A stretch of DNA of 64,000 nt, taken from positions 1 through 64,000 of the forward strand of contig SGBD01000001.1 of assembly GCA_004195035.1 (NCBI GenBank), in the 5' to 3' direction. The DNA comes from Candidatus Acidulodesulfobacterium ferriphilum (GTDB lineage Bacteria > SZUA-79 > Acidulodesulfobacterales > Acidulodesulfobacteraceae). Of the stretch, positions 27,321-36,550 are shown one piece after another. The translations under genes and the position numbers were made by a program. A model generated the notes under the pieces. The model was not told the origin of the DNA and ran no database searches. It saw only the letters and a program-made list of their open reading frames with translations. Within the stretch, counting starts at the first letter, position 1. Each line of letters opens with the position of its first letter.

Positions 27321-27901
27321 TACATTCTTCCCCCGCCGGATATGAAATGAACATCTTTGTTTAAAATAAAAATCCTTTTTTTAATATAAAAAATTAATCC
27401 GCTCCCCGAAATGTCGTAATTTTTACCTTTAATCCTCATATAACCCGGGGCGACAATTTTATCATCCTTTGCAACATAGTATATTAACTTTGTTTTCATG
27501 GACGACCCCTTAATATCTTTTATTATGACGCCGCCCGAAACGGTAACATTTTTGGAAACGGCGTTTAAACGCCCGTGTCTTCCCGTTATAATATACGCGG
27601 GCTTTTTATTTTTTCCGTAAATGTAGGCTTTTACGTCTTCCAGTTTAATTATATTCTTTTTCGGGGAATAATAATTTAAACTTTTCGAAAATATTTCGTA
27701 AGCGAGCGTACCATTTTTAAAAAATTTATAATCTACCGTCTTTAAAGTTATATATCCTTTAGATATACTTAAATTTAACAATCCTTTTTTAATATTTATA
27801 TAGTGAAGAATTAAAAAAAAAGCAAGCACTAAAAGAAACATGACGCCGAGAACAAGGGCTATTTTTTTTAAAATTTGCTGATTAATTGCCTTAAGACCCA
27901 T
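27320..27901 (-). CDS. lptC: LPS export protein LptC
   Basis: The 193-residue protein has one N-terminal membrane helix (about 12-32, ALVLGVMFLLVLAFFLILHY) and a periplasmic beta-jellyroll with LKTVDYKFFKNGTLAYEIFSKSLNYY and VKAYIYGKN (quoted in part). LptC sequences diverge strongly, so the call rests on the fold pattern and position between kdsC and lptA. It hands LPS from LptB2FG to LptA. It overlaps kdsC by 11 bases and lptA by one. Confidence 0.85.
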   Translation of the reverse strand: MGLKAINQQILKKIALVLGVMFLLVLAFFLILHYINIKKGLLNLSISKGYITLKTVDYKFFKNGTLAYEIFSKSLNYYSPKKNIIKLEDVKAYIYGKNKKPAYIITGRHGRLNAVSKNVTVSGGVIIKDIKGSSMKTKLIYYVAKDDKIVAPGYMRIKGKNYDISGSGLIFYIKKRIFILNKDVHFISGGGRM

Positions 27902-28415
27902 TTTTATTTAAATCGTTTAAAAAATTAAATAAAAGCCCTTTTTTTTCAAGAATAATGTCGCAAACTTCTCTTACCGCGCCGCAACCGCCGCTTTTTTCCG
28001 TAACAAAATCGGCATAATCCCGCACATATTTAGGGGCATCCGGAACCGATGCCGAAATGCCCGCTATATTTAAAAGTTCAATATCGACTATATCGTCGCC
28101 CATATAAAACAAATTTTTAAAATCAAGATTATAGTCTTTTAGAACCTTTTTTAAAGAGTTTAACTTATCCTTGCATCCTTCTATATAGAAATCTACGCCC
28201 AGTTCTTTCACCCTGATAACGGCGGCATTGCTTGTCCTCGCTGAGATAAAGCCCACTTTAAGCCCCATTTTTTTTGCAAGCCTTATTCCCGCTCCGTCAT
28301 GGGCAAAAAATGTTTTGGTTTCAACCCCGGACTCCGATATGTGTATCTTTCCGTCCGTCAATACGCCGTCCACATCGAAAACAAGAATTTTAATCTCGCT
28401 GAAATCTAAATTCAT
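27891..28415 (-). CDS. kdsC: Kdo-8-phosphate phosphatase
   Basis: This small HAD phosphatase (174 residues) shows motif I FDVDGVLTDGKI, followed by FFAHDGAGIRLA, motif II ISARTS and a motif IV region YMGDDIVDIELL, all typical of KdsC tetramers. It removes phosphate from Kdo-8-phosphate, the third step of Kdo synthesis. It lies between kdsD and lptC, joining Kdo synthesis to LPS export. Confidence 0.94.
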   Translation of the reverse strand: MNLDFSEIKILVFDVDGVLTDGKIHISESGVETKTFFAHDGAGIRLAKKMGLKVGFISARTSNAAVIRVKELGVDFYIEGCKDKLNSLKKVLKDYNLDFKNLFYMGDDIVDIELLNIAGISASVPDAPKYVRDYADFVTEKSGGCGAVREVCDIILEKKGLLFNFLNDLNKNGS

Positions 28416-28436
28416 ACCCCCGCCGTTTTGCCGCAG

Positions 28437-29420
28437 TTAATAACCGGATACGCCGGCCTTTACTATATCGTGTATATGTATAACCCCTACGGGCTTAGGA
28501 TTATCTAAAGATTCTACGACAAAAAGCGATGTAATCTTTAAATCCTCCATTTTCTTTAAAGCGCTGACCGCAAGAGTGTCTCCGACCACCGTCTTAGGAT
28601 TTGCCGTCATAATATCCTTAACGGGTTTATTAAATATATTTTCCGCGGAAGCGAGCAGGGCTCTTCTTAAATCCCCGTCCACTATAATTCCGCAAAGGCA
28701 ATAATTTTCATCGACAACCCCTGTTAACCCCAGCCTTTTTGAGTTCATTTCTATAATCGCTTCGTTTAACAAAGCCGATTCTTTTATAACCGGAATTTCC
28801 TTTTCCTTATGCATTATGTCCGAAACTTTTAAAAATTTCTTTCCTATCGAACCTCCGGGGTGAAGCCTCGCAAAATCCTCTTCGAGAAAATTTCTCCTTT
28901 TTAACAATGAGACTGCAAGGGCGTCGCCTATGGCAAGCTGAGCCGTTGTGCTTGCGGTCGGGGCAATATTGAACGGGCAAGCCTCTTTTTCTACGGAAAC
29001 ATCAAAAAAATAGTCCGACAGCTCATAAAGCTGAGAGTTTTTGTTTCCAGAAAACCCGATAATCTTGGCTCCTATAAGTTTTATGCTTGGAAGTATGGAT
29101 ATAATTTCTTTCGTGTTGCCGCTGTTGGATAATACGATAATGGCGTCATCCCTGCCAATCATTCCTAAATCGCCGTGGGAAGCCTCCGCTGGGTGCATAA
29201 AAAAGGACGGGGTGCCCGTGCTTGCCAGAGTCGAAGATATTTTTCTGGCTATAATCCCCGATTTGCCTATGCCTGTGAGAATTACCTTCCCCTTAATGCC
29301 AATGAGCAAATCGACCATCTCCGCAAAATTATCGTCAAGCCTGTCTATCAGCGCCGTTATCGAGTCGGCCTCTATCTTTAAAACATCGCGGGCCGCTTCC
29401 AGAATATTTAACTCTTCCAT
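28437..29420 (-). CDS. kdsD: Arabinose-5-phosphate isomerase
   Basis: The 327-residue protein has a SIS domain (about 35-165: TGIGKSGIIARKISSTLASTGTPSFFMHPAEASHGDLGM, quoted in part) and two CBS domains (about 205-325). This is the standard layout of KdsD/KpsF. It converts ribulose-5-phosphate to arabinose-5-phosphate, the first step of Kdo synthesis. The order kdsA, repeat copy F, kdsD, kdsC keeps the pathway together. The CBS domains may bind a nucleotide or sugar regulator. Confidence 0.95.
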   Translation of the reverse strand: MEELNILEAARDVLKIEADSITALIDRLDDNFAEMVDLLIGIKGKVILTGIGKSGIIARKISSTLASTGTPSFFMHPAEASHGDLGMIGRDDAIIVLSNSGNTKEIISILPSIKLIGAKIIGFSGNKNSQLYELSDYFFDVSVEKEACPFNIAPTASTTAQLAIGDALAVSLLKRRNFLEEDFARLHPGGSIGKKFLKVSDIMHKEKEIPVIKESALLNEAIIEMNSKRLGLTGVVDENYCLCGIIVDGDLRRALLASAENIFNKPVKDIMTANPKTVVGDTLAVSALKKMEDLKITSLFVVESLDNPKPVGVIHIHDIVKAGVSGY

Positions 29421-29433
29421 TTTTTCCTGCTTT

Positions 29434-29666
29434 GTCTATTAACCCAAATCGGGATTTAGAAATTTATTTTCTGGATTATCGCTTCGCTCTCGTGCCTTAC
29501 GGCACTCGTGAAGTTTCAAAGAAACTTTCCCGCCCACGCGGGAATGACTTTGAGAGGATTCAGCGTTTCACCCGTCGGGTGTCATTCCTGCGCAGGCAGG
29601 AATCCAGTATTGCTTCGCTTTGGAATACCTAAAGTAGTTTCTAAATCGGGATTTGGGTTAATAGAC
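29434..29666. repeat. MITE-like palindromic repeat, copy F (long variant)
   Basis: Outer inverted repeats of 29 bases (29434-29462 and 29638-29666, 27 matches) begin GTCTATTAACCCAAAT. Inside is a degenerate left core with nested hairpins and an intact right core (TCATTCCTGCGCAGGCAGGAATCCAG). It fills the gap between kdsA and kdsD. Confidence 0.8.
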
Positions 29667-29694
29667 CCCTTTAATATTTTTAATTATTATTATA

Positions 29695-30534
29695 TTATAT
29701 GCCGTATTTAGATATTTCGAGAACATTTTTTAAATCATTTTTAAAAGACGATAGATACACGGAATTTGCCGAATCGCTTAAAGCCCGCGGCGGGTCCGGG
29801 TGAACCTCAAAAAAAATACCGTCAACCCCCACCGCGGAAGCCGCCCTCGCAAGCGGCATAACATATTTTCTTTCGCCGGAAGAGCTGGAACCGGAACCGC
29901 CGGGAAGCTGCACGCTGTGAGTCGCGTCGAAAACGACAAGCGCTCCAAATTCTTTCATTATCTGCAATGCCCTGAAATCTACGACAAGATTATTATAGCC
30001 GAAACTGACGCCTCTTTCCGTTAAAATAATTTTATCGTTTCCGGCAGACCTAATCTTTTCGACAATATGTTTTGTATCCCCCGGAGCCAAAAACTGCCCC
30101 TTCTTAACATTTACTATCTTGCCCGTTTTTGCCGCCTCGAGCAAAATATCCGTTTGTCTTGACAAAAAAGCGGGTATCTGAATTACATCGAGAACATCTT
30201 TAGCTTTTTCGATGTCGCTGACGCTGTGAACATCGCTCAATACGGGTATATCGTATATCCTTTTAATCTCTAAAAGCATTTCAAGCCCCTTATCTATGCC
30301 GGGGCCGCGGAAAGAATGAACCGATGTCCTGTTAGCTTTATCGTAAGATGCCTTAAATATCAAATTAAATTTAAGTTCTTCCGAATAATCCTTCAAAACG
30401 GAAGCAATCCCGTCAAGGGTTTTAAAATCCTCGATAACGCACGGTCCCGCGATAATAAAGGGATAAACATTATCGAATTTAAAGTCCAACAGCGACTTTA
30501 AATCATCTTTAGTGAAGACATTTAAATTTTCCAT
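29695..30534 (-). CDS. kdsA: Kdo-8-phosphate synthase
   Basis: The 279-residue aldolase-like enzyme condenses PEP with arabinose-5-phosphate. Markers are IIAGPCVIEDF, FKASYDKANRTSVHSFRGPGID, PVLSDVHS, IQIPAFLSRQTDILLEAAKTG (quoted in part), NVKKGQF and FDATHSVQLPGG. Asn in KANRTS is the usual residue. It follows pyrG by 12 bases, a common deltaproteobacterial and proteobacterial order supplying CTP for CMP-Kdo. Confidence 0.96.
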   Translation of the reverse strand: MENLNVFTKDDLKSLLDFKFDNVYPFIIAGPCVIEDFKTLDGIASVLKDYSEELKFNLIFKASYDKANRTSVHSFRGPGIDKGLEMLLEIKRIYDIPVLSDVHSVSDIEKAKDVLDVIQIPAFLSRQTDILLEAAKTGKIVNVKKGQFLAPGDTKHIVEKIRSAGNDKIILTERGVSFGYNNLVVDFRALQIMKEFGALVVFDATHSVQLPGGSGSSSSGERKYVMPLARAASAVGVDGIFFEVHPDPPRALSDSANSVYLSSFKNDLKNVLEISKYGI

Positions 30535-30546
30535 ATATTTCGGAGA

Positions 30547-32340
30547 TTAAACCTTTGCCCCTTTTTTAGCCGCCGGAATAACTCTGGATTTAGACCCGGA
30601 TTTGCGTATTTTGCCTTTTTTAATGGCGGAAACTTTTTCTATTTTAGACTGCGCCTTTAACTTGCCGTGCAGGTTTAAATATTTAACGGAAGCTAAAACA
30701 AAGTCTTTAAATAAGGGGTGCGGCGATAACGGCGATGATTTAAATTCGGGATGGAACTGGCATCCGATAAACCACGGGTGGTCTTTTAACTCGCAAATTT
30801 CCACAAGCCTATCGTCGGGTGAAACGCCCGAGAAAATAAAACCCGAAGATTTGAATATTTCCCTGTAATCGTTATTAAATTCAAACCTGTGCCTGTGTCT
30901 TTCGCTGATTAAAAGGCTGCCGTTCTGATATAATTTAGCATAGTTCTTTTGGTTTAACATCTGTTTTTTATTATTTTTAATATAAATATGATAAGCAAGG
31001 GTATTTTTGGATATTATGCATGGATATGCCCCGAGCCTCATAGTCCCGCCCATTTTACCGAGGCTCTTTTGCCCTTCCATAAGGTGGATTACCGGGTTTC
31101 GGGCGGCATCGTTAAATTCGACGGAATTTGCATCGTCAAGCATTAAAACATTCCTGGCATATTCAACGGTCAAAAGCTGCATACCCAGACATATTCCGAA
31201 ATAAGGAATTTTATTAATCCTGGCATAATTAATTACCCTTATCATTCCATTGATTCCGCGGGAACCGAAGCCGCCCGGAACCAGTATGCCCGAACAATCT
31301 GCAAGTTCTTTGAGTTTTTCTCCGTAATCGTCCGCTTCAAAATCTTCGGAATTAATATATTTTATATCGACATTGACATTATTTGCCAGCCCCCCGTGTA
31401 TAAGGCTTTCATTTAAGCTTTTATAAGACTCTTTTAAATTTACATATTTTCCGACTACTCCGATAGTAACGGAACTTTTCAAATTCTTTAATATCTTCGA
31501 TATTTTATTCCATTCGGTTAAGTCCGGAGATTTAGCCCAAATATTAAGATATTCTATTATTTTAGAATCCAATCCTTCGTTATGGAGCGATAACGGAACA
31601 TTATAAATACTTTCTTCATCTTTTGCAGTAATAACGGCGCCTTCTTCTACATTGCAAAACAGGGCGATTTTTGCCCTGATATCCTGAGGAAGAACCCTGT
31701 CCGCCCTGCAAATTATAATGGAAGGCTCTATGCCGATAGCCCTGAGTTCTTTCACGGAATGCTGGGTCGGCTTTGTTTTCAGCTCATCGGCCGTTTTAAT
31801 ATACGGCACAAGCGTTAAATGAATGTACAAAACATTGTCTTTCCCCCTGTCAAGCTTAAACTGCCTGATAGCCTCCAAAAATGGAAGGCTTTCGATGTCG
31901 CCGACGGTTCCGCCGATTTCTATAATGGCCACATCTTTGTTTTCGGAAACCTCTATTATTTTCTTTTTTATTTCGTCGGTTATATGGGGTATCACCTGAA
32001 CCGTTTTGCCCAGATATATCCCTTTTCTTTCATTGTTTATTACCGCATCGTAAACTTGGCCGCTTGTTAAATTATTCTTTTTTGTGAGCGAAAGCGATGT
32101 AAATCTTTCGTAATGCCCTAAATCAAGGTCAGTTTCGGCGCCGTCATCCGTCACAAAAACCTCTCCGTGCTGAAAAGGATTCATGGTTCCGGGGTCAACA
32201 TTGATATAAGGGTCAAGTTTCTGCATGGTAATATTAAGTCCCCTTGCTTCGAGAAGCGCGCCTATGGATGCGGCGGCAATGCCCTTTCCCAAACTTGAAA
32301 CAACGCCGCCCGTGATAAAAATATACTTTGTTTTATTCAT
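30547..32340 (-). CDS. pyrG: CTP synthase with a lysine-rich C-terminal extension
   Basis: This 597-residue enzyme aminates UTP to CTP. The N-terminal synthase domain starts [23 protein letters not shown], and the glutaminase domain has GGFGSRG, the nucleophile Cys in [10 protein letters not shown] and [10 protein letters not shown]. The usual length is 530-550. Extra length comes from an insertion just before ISERHRHR ([20 protein letters not shown]) and a basic tail of about 35 residues after [11 protein letters not shown] ([11 protein letters not shown]). Catalytic parts are intact. Its start overlaps the stop of dapB by 8 bases. Confidence 0.96.
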   Translation of the reverse strand: MNKTKYIFITGGVVSSLGKGIAAASIGALLEARGLNITMQKLDPYINVDPGTMNPFQHGEVFVTDDGAETDLDLGHYERFTSLSLTKKNNLTSGQVYDAVINNERKGIYLGKTVQVIPHITDEIKKKIIEVSENKDVAIIEIGGTVGDIESLPFLEAIRQFKLDRGKDNVLYIHLTLVPYIKTADELKTKPTQHSVKELRAIGIEPSIIICRADRVLPQDIRAKIALFCNVEEGAVITAKDEESIYNVPLSLHNEGLDSKIIEYLNIWAKSPDLTEWNKISKILKNLKSSVTIGVVGKYVNLKESYKSLNESLIHGGLANNVNVDIKYINSEDFEADDYGEKLKELADCSGILVPGGFGSRGINGMIRVINYARINKIPYFGICLGMQLLTVEYARNVLMLDDANSVEFNDAARNPVIHLMEGQKSLGKMGGTMRLGAYPCIISKNTLAYHIYIKNNKKQMLNQKNYAKLYQNGSLLISERHRHRFEFNNDYREIFKSSGFIFSGVSPDDRLVEICELKDHPWFIGCQFHPEFKSSPLSPHPLFKDFVLASVKYLNLHGKLKAQSKIEKVSAIKKGKIRKSGSKSRVIPAAKKGAKV

Positions 32341-33178
32341 GTTTATTCAGCCCCAGCACATCTCTCATATCATAAAATCCCTTATTTTTTTCGCTAAGCC
32401 AAACGGCCGCTTTTATCGCCCCTCTCGCAAAATTATCCCTTGAAACAGCCTTATGCGTAATCTCTATAACCTCTTCGTTCCCGGCAAATATAACCTTATG
32501 TTCCCCGATTATATCCCCAGCCCTGACCGATAAAATGCCGATTTCGTCTTTCTCCCTTTCTCCCACATCGCCGCACCTGCCGTACACGCCCCTTTCGTTT
32601 AAATCGATATTTCTTTGTTTGGCAACGGATTCGGCAAGCATTTTGGCCGTTCCGCTCGGGGCATCCTTTTTCTTCCTATGATGCGTTTCTACTATCTCGC
32701 AATCGTAACCTTCGCCCAAATATTTTGATGCGTCATAGACTATATTAAGCAAAACATTGATGCCGAGGCTCATATTTCCCGATAAAACCACGGGAATATG
32801 CCTGCCGTACCCCTTTATTATATTGGCGTCTTCATCCGAAAAACCGGTCGAGCCTATAACTATCGGAGTATTATAAAGCATAGCTTCCTCGGCATGGACA
32901 AGCGACGCGCTTTTGGATGTAAAATCGATTATAACCTTGTTTTTAATCTTTGCCGTAAGATGAAGGGCTTCCTTTAAGGTAGGGAACTTTCCCGCGGAAG
33001 TCCTCTTAAACTCTAAATCTTCCATGTCTGAAAAAGCGAGGGATGTAACCTCTTCACCCGAATAACCCGAATCGACCCCTCCTATAAATACTAACCGGCT
33101 GTAATCATTTAAGAGAAGGGTTATGGAGCGGCCCATTCTGCCGTTGCTCCCGCATACTATTATGCCTATTTTTTCCAT
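32333..33178 (-). CDS. dapB: 4-hydroxy-tetrahydrodipicolinate reductase
   Basis: The 281-residue enzyme reduces the DapA product with NAD(P)H for lysine and meso-DAP synthesis. It has a Rossmann start [52 protein letters not shown] and the catalytic [23 protein letters not shown] (quoted in part). It lies between dapA and pyrG on one strand. No DapD/DapE genes are in the window, so the branch of the pathway is not known. Confidence 0.95.
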   Translation of the reverse strand: MEKIGIIVCGSNGRMGRSITLLLNDYSRLVFIGGVDSGYSGEEVTSLAFSDMEDLEFKRTSAGKFPTLKEALHLTAKIKNKVIIDFTSKSASLVHAEEAMLYNTPIVIGSTGFSDEDANIIKGYGRHIPVVLSGNMSLGINVLLNIVYDASKYLGEGYDCEIVETHHRKKKDAPSGTAKMLAESVAKQRNIDLNERGVYGRCGDVGEREKDEIGILSVRAGDIIGEHKVIFAGNEEVIEITHKAVSRDNFARGAIKAAVWLSEKNKGFYDMRDVLGLNKHE

Positions 33179-33211
33179 TTTTTTTAAAAACCTGTTATTT
33201 TTCCTTAATCC

Positions 33212-34087
33212 TTATCTTAATATACCATATTCTTTTAAAGCAACCCTAATCTTTTCTATGGCGGACCCTGAGGCTTCCGATAAAGGAAGCCTTATTTCGT
33301 TTTCGATAAAGCCCATAATATTTAAAGCCTTTTTAACGGGAATCGGATTTGTTTCGATAAACATGGCGTGAATTAACGGGAGGAGTTTAAAGTTAATTTT
33401 CCTTGCAGGTTTATAATCCCCTTTTAAAGCGTATTCGGTCATAGAAGCCATATCCTTCGGCGCAACATTTGAAACCGTGGAAATAACCCCGTGTCCCCCG
33501 ACGGCGATTACCGGCAATGTAAGGGCATCATCTCCCGACAATACGCAAAAATCCTCTGGAGCCTTTCTTAAAATAGCTGCAACCTGGTCTAAAGAACCGC
33601 TTGCCTCTTTAATGCCTTTTATGTTATCTATCTCAAAAAGCCTTATCACGGTTTCGGGAAGCAAATTAACCGCAGTCCTTGATGGAACATTGTAAAGGAT
33701 TACCGGCAGCGAACAGTTTTGCGCTACGGCTCTAAAATGAAAATATAATCCGTCCTGCGTAGGCTTGTTATAGTACGGGGTAATTTGCAAATGCCCGTCT
33801 ATTTTAAACTTTTCGGCTTCTTTAGCAAGATGGATTGCTTCGGCAGTGTTATTGGAACCTGTTCCTGCAATAACCTTAACCCTTTTGTTGACAATTTCCG
33901 ATGTCAATCTTATAACGGCGATATGCTCCTCGAAAGAAAGGGTCGCGGATTCGCCCGTGCTTCCACATGCAACAATGCCTGAAACTCCGTTTTCTATCTG
34001 AAATTCTATCAATTTTTCAAGAGCTTTTTCATCGATATTGCCGCCGTTAAAAGGCGTAACAATGGCCGTAAACACACCCTTAAACAT
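33212..34087 (-). CDS. dapA: 4-hydroxy-tetrahydrodipicolinate synthase
   Basis: The 291-residue TIM-barrel aldolase starts MFKGVFTAIVTPF. It has GSTGESATLS, GTGSNNTAEAI, the Tyr in LYNVPSRTAVNL and the Schiff-base Lys in IKGIKEASGSL. It condenses pyruvate with aspartate semialdehyde. It lies between lysA and dapB, grouping three lysine/DAP genes in the order lysA-dapA-dapB on the minus strand. Confidence 0.96.
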   Translation of the reverse strand: MFKGVFTAIVTPFNGGNIDEKALEKLIEFQIENGVSGIVACGSTGESATLSFEEHIAVIRLTSEIVNKRVKVIAGTGSNNTAEAIHLAKEAEKFKIDGHLQITPYYNKPTQDGLYFHFRAVAQNCSLPVILYNVPSRTAVNLLPETVIRLFEIDNIKGIKEASGSLDQVAAILRKAPEDFCVLSGDDALTLPVIAVGGHGVISTVSNVAPKDMASMTEYALKGDYKPARKINFKLLPLIHAMFIETNPIPVKKALNIMGFIENEIRLPLSEASGSAIEKIRVALKEYGILR

Positions 34088-34132
34088 ACAAACTCCCGTA
34101 ATAATTAATTATAAAATTATATAACACCTTTT

Positions 34133-35383
34133 TCACCATTCAGGTATAAATTCCCCTGCAATTAAATCGTCGTATGTTTCCCTTTTTCTTATAATGCAAT
34201 ATTTATCTTTATCTACCAGAATCTCGGGTACTCTGGGTCTTGAATTATAATTGGAAGACATCGAAAATCCGTAAGCGCCCGCGCTGTACACCGCAAGCAA
34301 ATCTCCTTCCTGAACATGGCTTAGAAGCCTGTCTTTGCCGAGAAAATCGGCAGACTCGCAAATAGGACCGACTACATCGGCTCTTATCCTTGCCCCGCTT
34401 CTTTTAACTACAGGAACAATCTCGTGATATGCCTCATACAATGCGGGTCTTATCAAATCATTCATGCCGCCATCAACTATAACAAAATTTTTACTGCCCG
34501 TGTCTTTATTATATATAACTTTTGTAACAAATATGCCGCTATTTCCCGCAACCACTCTTCCTGGCTCAAATATAACCTTTCCTTTATAATCTCCCAAAAT
34601 ATTTTTTATGGAATTCATATAGGTAGAAGGATGCGGGGGCATTTCATTTTCATATGTAATGCCGAGTCCGCCGCCTAAATCTAAATATTTTATGTCAAAG
34701 CCGATTGCGGTAAGCTGTAAAAGTAAATTCTTAATTATTAGCACGGCGTCATTAAACGGGGAAATTTCCGTTAATTGCGACCCGATATGACAATCAAGTC
34801 CGACCACATCCACATTTTTTAATTCTTTAGATTGTTCATAGATGGAAACGGCATGTTTTATGCTTATTCCAAACTTATTTTTTTTAAGCCCCGTAGAAAT
34901 ATAGGGATGGGTTTTTGGATCGACATTAGGATTAATTCTAAAAGAAATCCGCGCTTTTTTGCCCAAATCCCCCGCAATTTTATCTATCAAAAATAATTCG
35001 GGCAAGGATTCGACATTAAACATTAATATATCCGACTTAAGAGCAAATTCAATCTCGCTTTCCGTTTTACCGACGCCCGAATATACCACTTTTTGTTTAT
35101 CGACCCCTGCTTGAATTGCCCTGAAAAGCTCTCCACCAGAAACAATATCCGCTCCCCAACCCATTTTAAATAAAAAATTAAGAATAGCAATGTTCGAATT
35201 TGCCTTTACGCTATAACAAACAATAGAATTTAATACTTTTGAACTTTCGTCAAAGGCGCTTATGTGCCTTTTTAATGTTGCAAGCGAATATAAATAAAAA
35301 GGGGTCCCGACCTCGGCCGAAATATGCTTGACGGGAACATCTTCGCAGTATAATTCGTTTTCTTTAAAGATAAAATCGTTCAT
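34133..35383 (-). CDS. lysA: Diaminopimelate decarboxylase
   Basis: This 416-residue fold-III PLP enzyme makes lysine from meso-DAP. The PLP Lys is in IVCYSVKANSN, and other landmarks are GADIVSGGELFRA, HIGSQLTEI, YLDLGGGLGITY, FEPGRVVAGNSG and GPICESADFLGKDR with YSAGAYGFSM. The length is normal. Its ATG and ribosome-binding site (AAAGGAAAT) belong to a segment that occurs three times upstream because of repeat insertion, and the copy at 35381-35400 is the one used. Confidence 0.96.
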   Translation of the reverse strand: MNDFIFKENELYCEDVPVKHISAEVGTPFYLYSLATLKRHISAFDESSKVLNSIVCYSVKANSNIAILNFLFKMGWGADIVSGGELFRAIQAGVDKQKVVYSGVGKTESEIEFALKSDILMFNVESLPELFLIDKIAGDLGKKARISFRINPNVDPKTHPYISTGLKKNKFGISIKHAVSIYEQSKELKNVDVVGLDCHIGSQLTEISPFNDAVLIIKNLLLQLTAIGFDIKYLDLGGGLGITYENEMPPHPSTYMNSIKNILGDYKGKVIFEPGRVVAGNSGIFVTKVIYNKDTGSKNFVIVDGGMNDLIRPALYEAYHEIVPVVKRSGARIRADVVGPICESADFLGKDRLLSHVQEGDLLAVYSAGAYGFSMSSNYNSRPRVPEILVDKDKYCIIRKRETYDDLIAGEFIPEW

Positions 35384-35524
35384 AAGTTATAATTTCCTTT
35401 CTATTCTTTATCTGGATTCCCGCCTGCGCGGGAATGACACATAAGTTATAATTTCCTTTCTATTCTTTATCTGGATTCCCGCCTGCGCGGGAATGACACA
35501 TAAGTTATAATTTCCTTTCTATTA
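35381..35524. repeat. Repeat copies G1/G2: triplicated ispB/lysA junction with two hairpins
   Basis: Two identical 59-base units (35381-35439 and 35440-35498) each consist of a junction segment (CATAAGTTATAATTTCC...) and a hairpin (CTGGATTCCCGC...GCGGGAATGACA). A third junction segment follows at 35499-35523. Each junction copy carries the lysA start codon and ribosome-binding site and the end of the polyprenyl synthase gene. Only the outermost copies are used. Confidence 0.92.
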
Positions 35525-36473
35525 TGTAATTTGCTATATCCGTTAAATTTCTTTTGTGTTCCGAATCTGGAAAAACATTTAAATTTTCTTTTGCTTTCAA
35601 AACGGCCGCCTTTGCTTTTGATATAGTGTAATCTATCGAGTCATAGCTTTTTACAAGTTTTAAAACAGCTTGAAGGTCTGCGTTCGTAAGTTTTTTCTTA
35701 TAAATAATTTCGGAAACGATATCTTTCTCGCTATTAAGGCATCTTTCCATGGTATGGATGAGCGGAAGGGTGAGCTTGCCCTCCTTTAAATCATTGCCTA
35801 TAAACTTGCCGAATTCTTCGTTTGAAGTATAATCAAGGGCATCGTCCATAAGCTGGAACGCAATGCCGATGTTTAAACCGTAATCGTAAAGATTTTGACC
35901 GTATTCATCGGTTTTCAGGGAAATTATTGCGCCTATTTGCGATGCGCAGGCAAAAAGCACGGCTGTTTTCTTTATAATTATATCGAGATAATCATCCTCC
36001 GTCGTTTTAATATCGGCGGTTTTAACAAGCTCTTTCACTTCGCCCTCGGCCATAAGCGTAACGGCAATAGAATAAGCCTTTATAACATCCATATTATCTA
36101 AGCTTGAAAGTACCTTAAAAGACTTTGCGAATAAATAATCGCCTACAAGCACCGAAGCTTCATTTCCAAAAACCGTATTTGCGGATGACTTTCCCCGTCT
36201 TAACGGGGCGTTATCGACAACATCGTCGTGAAGAAGCGTAGCCGTATGGATAAATTCGATAACTGCGGCTAAAGGAATATGGTCATCGCCTTTATATCCG
36301 CAAATTTTTGAAGATACAAGGAGGAGTATAGGGCGTATCCTCTTTCCGCCGCTTGAAATCACATATTTTGCAACCCTTTGAATCAGCGGCGTTTCGGTAG
36401 CAAGATGAGTTTCGAACTGGCTTTCGACCATTTTTAGTTCATCTTCTATATAATCAAAGGAAATATTCTGCAA
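35505..36473 (-). CDS. ispB: Polyprenyl diphosphate synthase
   Basis: The 322-residue trans-isoprenyl diphosphate synthase has the first Asp-rich motif in HDDVVDNAPLRRGKSSAN, the second in FQLMDDALDYTS, and GGKRIRPILLL. Such enzymes make C40-C50 side chains for quinones, or related prenyl chains. Chain length cannot be judged reliably from sequence by eye, so the ispB name is by analogy. Its last 6 codons lie in the junction segment triplicated by the repeat. Confidence 0.88.
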   Translation of the reverse strand: MQNISFDYIEDELKMVESQFETHLATETPLIQRVAKYVISSGGKRIRPILLLVSSKICGYKGDDHIPLAAVIEFIHTATLLHDDVVDNAPLRRGKSSANTVFGNEASVLVGDYLFAKSFKVLSSLDNMDVIKAYSIAVTLMAEGEVKELVKTADIKTTEDDYLDIIIKKTAVLFACASQIGAIISLKTDEYGQNLYDYGLNIGIAFQLMDDALDYTSNEEFGKFIGNDLKEGKLTLPLIHTMERCLNSEKDIVSEIIYKKKLTNADLQAVLKLVKSYDSIDYTISKAKAAVLKAKENLNVFPDSEHKRNLTDIANYIIERKL

Positions 36474-36550
36474 TTTAAATCTCTGTTAAAGTTTTTAATT
36501 AATTATGCCCTTTATTTTTTTATTACCTAAATTGTATTATTTTATGTCAG

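Noticed and set aside
35381-35524. CRISPR-like array from regularly spaced repeats
   Set aside because: The spacers are identical to each other, units are palindromic genomic repeats, only two to three units are present, and no cas genes lie nearby. The same applies to 42867-42994.
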